From Cupriavidus sp. 2SB (GTDB lineage Bacteria; Pseudomonadota; Gammaproteobacteria; Burkholderiales; Burkholderiaceae): 64,000 nucleotides of DNA. Made by a program: the position numbers and the translations under genes. Shown piece by piece: positions 59,030 through 64,000 of this stretch (position 1 is the first letter of the stretch; every line of letters begins with the position of its first letter). The stretch is taken from NCBI RefSeq assembly GCF_005503625.1, contig NZ_SCMX01000029.1:1-64000 (forward strand), in the 5' to 3' direction. Below the pieces are notes generated by a model that was not told the origin of the DNA, made no database searches, and was given only the letters and a program-made list of their open reading frames with translations.

Positions 59030-61825
59030 CTAGTAGACGTACTTGATGCCGAAATGACCACCGATAGAATAGCCGGTGTGATCGAGGCTGACACTGCTAT
59101 CAATGGCTACGAACGCGTTGATTTTCTTTGTTATCTGGCTATTCACGCCAACCTTGAACTGCCCCCACGAACCGCCCAGCAGCGAAGTCGTCGTCGTCGG
59201 GTTGTTGCCTTGCAAGTTGGTGAAGGTCGTCTTCGCGTTCCTGTCGCCGAGTTGACTCCACAGGCTGAACTCCCCGAAGAGCTGTGTCTTGTCGTTATTG
59301 GTGGCCGTCCAGTCCTTTGACACTCTCGCGCCGAGACGGCCATAGAGTTCATTGGTCGGTCCGAACGAGATCAGTGCCGCGGAGTCGGCAGTGCTGCCGA
59401 TACTGACGCGTTGATAGATCAGCGACAGCTTCGGGGTAATCGCCCAGCCATGGCCGAGTCCGAATTGGTAGCCGGCTTCAGCTTGCGCCGTGGTGCTGTT
59501 GCCGCTGGTCGAGATGTTCGAACCACCATGGGTCGATGCCTTTAGGTTTCCATACCAGGCTTCCTGAACGGCGAGGTCCGTGTAGAGGCCGTTGCCGTAC
59601 AGATGAGTCCAGTAGACTCCCACCGCATAGGCGTCATAGGCCACTCTGCCTGCCCTACCTCCCTCGATATCCCGAACGGTACTGTCCCAGCGGCCATAGC
59701 CAAAGTAGAGGCCGGCCAGGTCACTGGCCGTGCGCACGAGATCGATACCGGTCTGGATACCATAGAGTCCGTAGTCATAGGCCGGCGTTCCGTTGGCATT
59801 GGAGGCGCTACCGCCCTGATTGCCAAGCTGCCCAATGATTCGGGCCCACAGCGTGCCCGAGCATGCGCCTAAGTAACCGTTGTCACCAGCACCTTTGGTC
59901 CGGGCGTTGTCCTCATCGGTGCAAACGATAGCACCGGCACCACGGGCGGCCGCCTTACTCATCAGAGCGAGACCGCCGGTGCTTACCGACGAGCCGATCG
60001 TTGAGTCCACTACCGTCTCGGGACGAAGCGAGGAGCGCAAGTACCAATCGCCATCCGCGTTGTCTACCCCGTTCTGAACGAGTTTGTAGTGGTAGGCGCC
60101 GGCAGCGACCGGGCTCAGGAGGTTGAACGTACCGTTGGAGGTACCAGTGACCTGAATCAGTTGGATGCCGTTGCCAGTGGTCTGAGCGCCCAAGCCTCCC
60201 GCATTGACAACCTTGACGCCCGTCTGGCCCGCCGTATTGCCGTTGACGACGAGCTTGTCGGATGGCGAATTGTCCGCGCCGAGCACGGTATTGATAACCA
60301 TCGTGCCGCCATTGCCGACATAGTTGCCGTTGACAGTGAGCACCGTCCCCGGCGCGGTGCCAGAGCCCATGGTAACGACACCGGCATTGGAGAGTCCCGC
60401 GACGATCTGCCCGGACCCAGCCGGATCGATCGTGCCAGCAGAGGCGATGGCGACCGCTGATTTCGGGCTGAACGTGTTCACAGCGCCGGCTTGCAAGATG
60501 CCGGTCTGAACGTTCGTCGTGCCGACGTAGGTGTTGGCGTTCATCAACTTCAGCGTGCCAGCGCCTTGTTTTGTCAGGCCGCCTACACCAGACATCACCG
60601 TCGACGCCGTAACATCGAAACCATTGGAATCGATGTACATGCCTCCAGCGCCGATGGTGAAGGCGCCCGGCGCAAAGGCATCAATCAGGGCTGACTTGGG
60701 AGTGCTGTCGGTCGTCGCGCGCAGGGTTCCGTTGTCAAAGGTTACCGTCGCCGTACCGTTGCCCGGCCGCAGCCTTGATGTTTGGAGGACACCGTTGCTG
60801 TTGACCGTAAGCGCCGCGGTCGTGCCGTTGTCGGCGCCCACGATCACCCCTTTCAATGCAGAGACAAGTCCGCCGTCACTAACAGTCACCACTCCTTGTC
60901 CCGGCGTACTCCCAAACGAGAATGCGCCAATGCTGAGGCTACCGGAAACCGCGAATTGCGAACCGATGCCGTCGACAAGTAGCGAACCAGCGCCATTTAT
61001 GCCGATACGGGAGTCGGCCGCCTGGATCACGGCGCCATTGGAAACGGTGACATCGACACTATTCGTCGCCCCGCCGGCTTCGAAGGTGCCAGTGTTCCAG
61101 CGCGTACCTGGGCCGTCCACCAGCACGGTGATAGTGGACGCGGCAGTCGTCCCAGGCCCCTCCCCGATACTCGCTACGCGGGTCGTCAACTGACCGCCGT
61201 TTGTCAATGCGATCGTGGCGTCACCGCCCCGGCCAACGGCAAGGTAGCTTGTTGTCAGCGCGGATCCGCTTCCGGTGATCTCCAGGGCGCCAGCGTCGAA
61301 ACTCAGGATGCCTGGACTTGAAGAGCTCGGGCCATCCTGGATGCGGAGTTGAGCACCGTTGGATACAGTTAGTCCGCCGCCGCCACTAATCCCGAAATAG
61401 AAATAGCTTCCGGTATTCCAGACCGTACCCGGCCCATTCAACGTCAAGGTCGAGCCGGATGTGTTGATACCCAATGTGGTTGGATTGGTGCCAACGTCAA
61501 ACACGGTGCCACTGGCGGTTGTGATGTTCTGCGACAGCGTGATATCCGTGTTGTCGTCACCATCGGTATTCGCGGTGGCTACTGCCTGGGTCAGGCTGCT
61601 TGAGCTTGAGACAGTGTAGCTGGCCGCCGAAGCAATCGACGTGAAGAGCGTTGTGCCGCCTGCCAGTCCTCCGGCCAACACAAGCCAGGCATGGCCGCTG
61701 GCAAGCGTCTGGCGATGCTGCCGACGCGCGTGGCGTTGCGTCGGGCGTGGCCATTCCCCCCCTTCTTGCGTAGTGGTGCGCCCCCCGGATGCCGCATCAA
61801 TCAACACTGCCCTGGTCTTCTCCAT
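59030..61825 (-). CDS. Type V autotransporter with PATR repeats
   Basis: The 931-residue protein has an unusually long N-terminal export region: a charged stretch of about 35 residues, then HAWLVLAGGLAGGTTLFTS and a cleavage site near ASA at about 67. The passenger is a repetitive beta-helix with recurring NGGxLTV/VSNGAxL turns. A passenger-associated repeat (GAGTLKLMNANTYVGTTNV) and an autochaperone-like block (NYVGNGGTMVINTVLGAD) precede the 12-strand barrel of about 280 residues ending KYVY. The block resembles the one in the autotransporter at 46750-49947, though barrels and passengers differ. AAGGA sets the ATG at 61825; the frame is open to 61888. Surface adhesion is a guess from architecture. 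Confidence 0.92.
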   Translation of the reverse strand: MEKTRAVLIDAASGGRTTTQEGGEWPRPTQRHARRQHRQTLASGHAWLVLAGGLAGGTTLFTSIASAASYTVSSSSSLTQAVATANTDGDDNTDITLSQNITTASGTVFDVGTNPTTLGINTSGSTLTLNGPGTVWNTGSYFYFGISGGGGLTVSNGAQLRIQDGPSSSSPGILSFDAGALEITGSGSALTTSYLAVGRGGDATIALTNGGQLTTRVASIGEGPGTTAASTITVLVDGPGTRWNTGTFEAGGATNSVDVTVSNGAVIQAADSRIGINGAGSLLVDGIGSQFAVSGSLSIGAFSFGSTPGQGVVTVSDGGLVSALKGVIVGADNGTTAALTVNSNGVLQTSRLRPGNGTATVTFDNGTLRATTDSTPKSALIDAFAPGAFTIGAGGMYIDSNGFDVTASTVMSGVGGLTKQGAGTLKLMNANTYVGTTNVQTGILQAGAVNTFSPKSAVAIASAGTIDPAGSGQIVAGLSNAGVVTMGSGTAPGTVLTVNGNYVGNGGTMVINTVLGADNSPSDKLVVNGNTAGQTGVKVVNAGGLGAQTTGNGIQLIQVTGTSNGTFNLLSPVAAGAYHYKLVQNGVDNADGDWYLRSSLRPETVVDSTIGSSVSTGGLALMSKAAARGAGAIVCTDEDNARTKGAGDNGYLGACSGTLWARIIGQLGNQGGSASNANGTPAYDYGLYGIQTGIDLVRTASDLAGLYFGYGRWDSTVRDIEGGRAGRVAYDAYAVGVYWTHLYGNGLYTDLAVQEAWYGNLKASTHGGSNISTSGNSTTAQAEAGYQFGLGHGWAITPKLSLIYQRVSIGSTADSAALISFGPTNELYGRLGARVSKDWTATNNDKTQLFGEFSLWSQLGDRNAKTTFTNLQGNNPTTTTSLLGGSWGQFKVGVNSQITKKINAFVAIDSSVSLDHTGYSIGGHFGIKYVY

Positions 61826-62143
61826 CACTGATCCTTCCTTCTCAACTTCGCCCATTGGTATTTGTTTGATGACTTTTTCTACAACCACCCAGAAGACTTG
61901 TCGGACAACACCGGTGACACATGAGGGGATACATGCCGCGATATATGTCTTATCGGCACGCTGAAGCAGCGCTTGAGGGTGGGCGGGCCGTGTGCGATGT
62001 TCTTTTCATGGTGGACGGGCAGCAAATCCAATGTAAGCCGATTGTTTCGATTCTCTGGATTGTCTATCCAGCGATCGCCAGTTTATGCATGAGCACGGCG
62101 CCTCTAACGTAGAGACTCCCAACGTTTCACAAAGGAAATGCAG
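61826..62143. promoter_or_regulatory. Divergent control region, autotransporter and SDR gene
   Basis: This 318-base gap between divergent starts must hold promoters for both. It is less GC-rich than its flanks. A LysR regulator is encoded downstream of the SDR gene, but I could not identify a clear T-N11-A site or -35/-10 pair with confidence. Confidence 0.4.
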
Positions 62144-62917
62144 ATGACAGATCATTCCATTAAAGGCAAGACTGTACTCATTGCCGGCGGTGCGAAGAAC
62201 TTGGGCGGACTCATTGCTCGCGACCTGGCCCAGCAAGGTGCCAAAGCCGTTGTCATCCACTACAACAGTGCCACCAGCAAAGCCGATGCGGACGCGACAG
62301 TCGCCGCCGTCAAGGGCGCTGGTGCGCAGGCGATTGCGATCCAAGCGAACCTGACGACCGCTGGCGCGGTCGAGAAGCTGTTCGTCGATGCAATTGCAGC
62401 AGTGGGCAGCCCTGACATCGCGATCAATACAGTCGGCAAGGTTCTCAAGAAGCCCTTGGTCGAAATCAGCGAGGTCGAGTACGACGAGATGGCTGCGGTG
62501 AACTCGAAATCGGCGTTCTTCTTTCTTAAGGAAGCCGGCAAGCACGTCAACGACAACGGCAAGGTCGTCACAGTCGTCACCTCCTTGCTGGGAGCGTTCA
62601 CACCGTTCTATGCGGCTTACGCCGGCACCAAGGCGCCGGTCGAGCATTACACCCGCGCAGCCGCCAAGGAGTTTGGCACGCGTGGGATCTCGGTGACTGC
62701 GGTCGGCCCCGGTCCAATGGATACGCCGTTCTTCTACCCGGCGGAAGGCGCCGATGCGGTGGCCTACCACAAGACGGCCGGCGCTCTGTCGCCATTTAGC
62801 AGGACCGGTCTCACCGACATCGAGGACGTCGTTCCGTTCATCCGCCATCTGGTCAGCGACGGTTGGTGGATCACCGGCCAGACCATCCTGATCAACGGCG
62901 GTTACACGACCAAGTAA
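62144..62917 (+). CDS. Short-chain dehydrogenase/reductase (classical SDR)
   Basis: The 257-residue oxidoreductase shows the cofactor motif AGGAKNLGG at about 14-22, the NTVG segment replacing NNAG, Ser in VVTSLLG and the catalytic YAGTK, and ends INGGYTT as FabG-like SDRs do. The Tyr-x3-Lys and Ser are all present, so it should be active with NAD(P)H. The substrate is unknown. Two ATGs are in frame; 62144 is preferred because AAAGGA is then 8 bases away, while the one at 62138 abuts it. The LysR gene starting at 63497 on the same strand may regulate it. Confidence 0.92.
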   Translation: MTDHSIKGKTVLIAGGAKNLGGLIARDLAQQGAKAVVIHYNSATSKADADATVAAVKGAGAQAIAIQANLTTAGAVEKLFVDAIAAVGSPDIAINTVGKVLKKPLVEISEVEYDEMAAVNSKSAFFFLKEAGKHVNDNGKVVTVVTSLLGAFTPFYAAYAGTKAPVEHYTRAAAKEFGTRGISVTAVGPGPMDTPFFYPAEGADAVAYHKTAGALSPFSRTGLTDIEDVVPFIRHLVSDGWWITGQTILINGGYTTK

Positions 62918-63496
62918 TCAAGGTGGGGCGGGCACACACCTTCGGGCTGGTGTGCGCGCTTGCAGCGCTGTCACCAGCGAGTTCTCCTGATTGTTTTCCC
63001 CACGCCCGCCACACTCGCCACTATCGCGGCCTGGCGCTGTGGCACGCATGATCGGATGAATGACTTCGCCGTCCCTCGTTGGTCAGCACCCCCATTGGAT
63101 CAGCGCGAATGGTCTCCATGCGAAGGGCGGTTACTCAGAAGACTGTCCTTCGATCTCGTCTACGTCTTTGCTCTCACTCCACTCAACCACCAGATACTGC
63201 ACCACTTGACGCGATGGGCAGGACGGAATCTCTACGCATCTGGTTCCCGGTGTGGCCAGGCTGGCAGTACACTTGCTGGGTCAAAGACTGGCTCGATCCG
63301 GATACGCTGCACATCCGCAGTCTGTTGCTCGTCAAGATGCTATTGCGCCTTGTCATGGTAGCGAGCATCCCTCAGGCTTGCGGCGAGCACGGATTGATGT
63401 TCGCCGGTGGGATTTCGGGATCGCATTGGCTTCACCGGATGGACGGAAGCTGTAGCGAATTCGACCAGTCCCGAAGCCTCGAGCAAAGAGAGGAGC
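62918..63496. other. Intergenic stretch without a convincing gene
   Basis: About 580 bases between the SDR and LysR genes. The frames present (for example 62960-63361 and 63079-63504, plus strand) have irregular composition, are rich in Ser, Cys and Trp, and show no family I recognise. It could be a decayed gene. Confidence 0.45.
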
Positions 63497-64000
63497 ATGG
63501 ATAAATTTGAGCGGTATCGAGTTTTCGTGCAGGTGGCGGAGATGGGCAGCTTCATCAAGGCGGCACATGCACTGGAAGTGCCGCGCGCCTCCGTCTCGGC
63601 CGCCATCCGGCAGTTGGAGGACGAAGTTGGCACCCGTCTACTGCACCGAACCACGCGCCAGGTTCATCTGACCGCGGATGGCACGCGATTGCTCGAGCGC
63701 GTGCGTCCGCTACTGGCCGACGTGGAAGAGATCGACCTGCTGTTCCACGCCGGCCAGCGCCAGGTGTCGGGCCAGCTCCGGATTGACGTGCCCAGTCGGA
63801 TCGCTCGCCGCCTGGTAGCGCCGGCATTGCCGTCACTTCTGTGCCGGTATCCGCAGTTGCGCTTGATCTTGGGGTCGAACGATCGCGCGGTCGACTTGGT
63901 GCGGGACGGTGTGGATTGCGCAGTGCGGGTCGGCGCTCTGAAAGACAGCAGCCTGGTGGTGCGTTCGCTGGGAACAATCGCGCTGATTAACTGCGCCAGC
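63497..64000 (+). CDS. LysR-family transcriptional regulator, cut by the right edge
   Basis: 168 codons are visible and the frame is open at the right edge. The N-terminal helix-turn-helix reads FVQVAEMGSFIKAAHALEVP and then ASVSAAIRQLEDEVGTRLLHRTTR, the standard LysR DNA-binding region. The start of the effector-binding domain follows (QLRIDVPSRIARRLVAPALP). The subtype with LLHRTTRxVxLTxDG and QLRIDVP belongs to the large group that often controls an adjacent SDR or transporter gene. AGGAG lies one base before the ATG. Confidence 0.93.
   Translation, partial: MDKFERYRVFVQVAEMGSFIKAAHALEVPRASVSAAIRQLEDEVGTRLLHRTTRQVHLTADGTRLLERVRPLLADVEEIDLLFHAGQRQVSGQLRIDVPSRIARRLVAPALPSLLCRYPQLRLILGSNDRAVDLVRDGVDCAVRVGALKDSSLVVRSLGTIALINCAS

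Noticed and set aside
63079-63504. Plus-strand frame of 141 codons before the LysR gene
   Set aside because: Irregular composition with many Ser, Trp and Cys residues, no motif, and its end overlaps the start of the LysR gene.

Overview
The window is GC-rich with dense, long ORFs. It looks like a betaproteobacterium of the Burkholderiaceae, most likely Cupriavidus or a close Ralstonia relative. The reasons are a lipopeptide-siderophore type NRPS/PKS cluster, an ACC deaminase with its Lrp-type regulator, a Bug-type (TctC) binding protein and large autotransporters. The genus call is an inference; no rRNA or other phylogenetic marker lies in the window.

Positions 1-32577 (minus strand) hold one colinear biosynthetic locus, read from right to left: PvdQ/AiiD-like Ntn acylase, MbtH-like protein, type II thioesterase, SyrP/TauD-like aspartate beta-hydroxylase, then four megasynthases. 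The megasynthases are FAAL-ACP-C-A(Ser)-T, KS-AT(malonyl)-KR-ACP, C-A(Ser)-T, and a giant NRPS that leaves the left edge as C-A(Asp)-T-C-A(Ser)-T-E-C-A(Asp)-T-E-C-A. The giant gene starts at 14758 and is still open at base 1. The logic predicts a fatty-acylated peptide with a Ser-derived statine-like unit and two (beta-hydroxy)aspartates, a photoreactive cupriachelin/taiwachelin-type siderophore. Diverging from it are an HSL-family esterase and a TonB-dependent siderophore receptor (32799-36100).

Positions 36245-45766 are a nitrogen/amino-acid block. A GntR(FCD) regulator lies in front of a polar amino acid ABC importer (binding protein, two permeases, ATPase). Beyond it lie a homodimeric pyruvate-dehydrogenase-type E1, a Bug receptor and ACC deaminase (acdS), with acdR divergent. 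AcdS makes 2-oxobutyrate, which the E1 may oxidise.

Positions 46030-50871 carry a possible Ivy-like periplasmic protein overlapping an autotransporter gene, then a DUF1275 membrane protein. Positions 50927-56431 form a scarred region: an intact acyl-CoA dehydrogenase, a phosphotransferase lacking its N-terminus, an acetate-permease-type symporter whose middle third is inverted relative to its C-terminal part, and a quinone oxidoreductase lacking its C-terminus. Positions 56432-64000 carry a Tat-exported crotonase-fold protein, an Hsp31/HchA protein, a second autotransporter (minus strand), an SDR oxidoreductase and the start of a LysR regulator cut by the right edge.

The observations I rate highest are the inverted-segment scar at 53568-53949, the near-perfect 1.8-kb duplication of a serine adenylation unit between adjacent NRPS genes, and the acdS/E1 linkage. 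No RNA genes, CRISPR arrays or complete insertion sequences were recognised.
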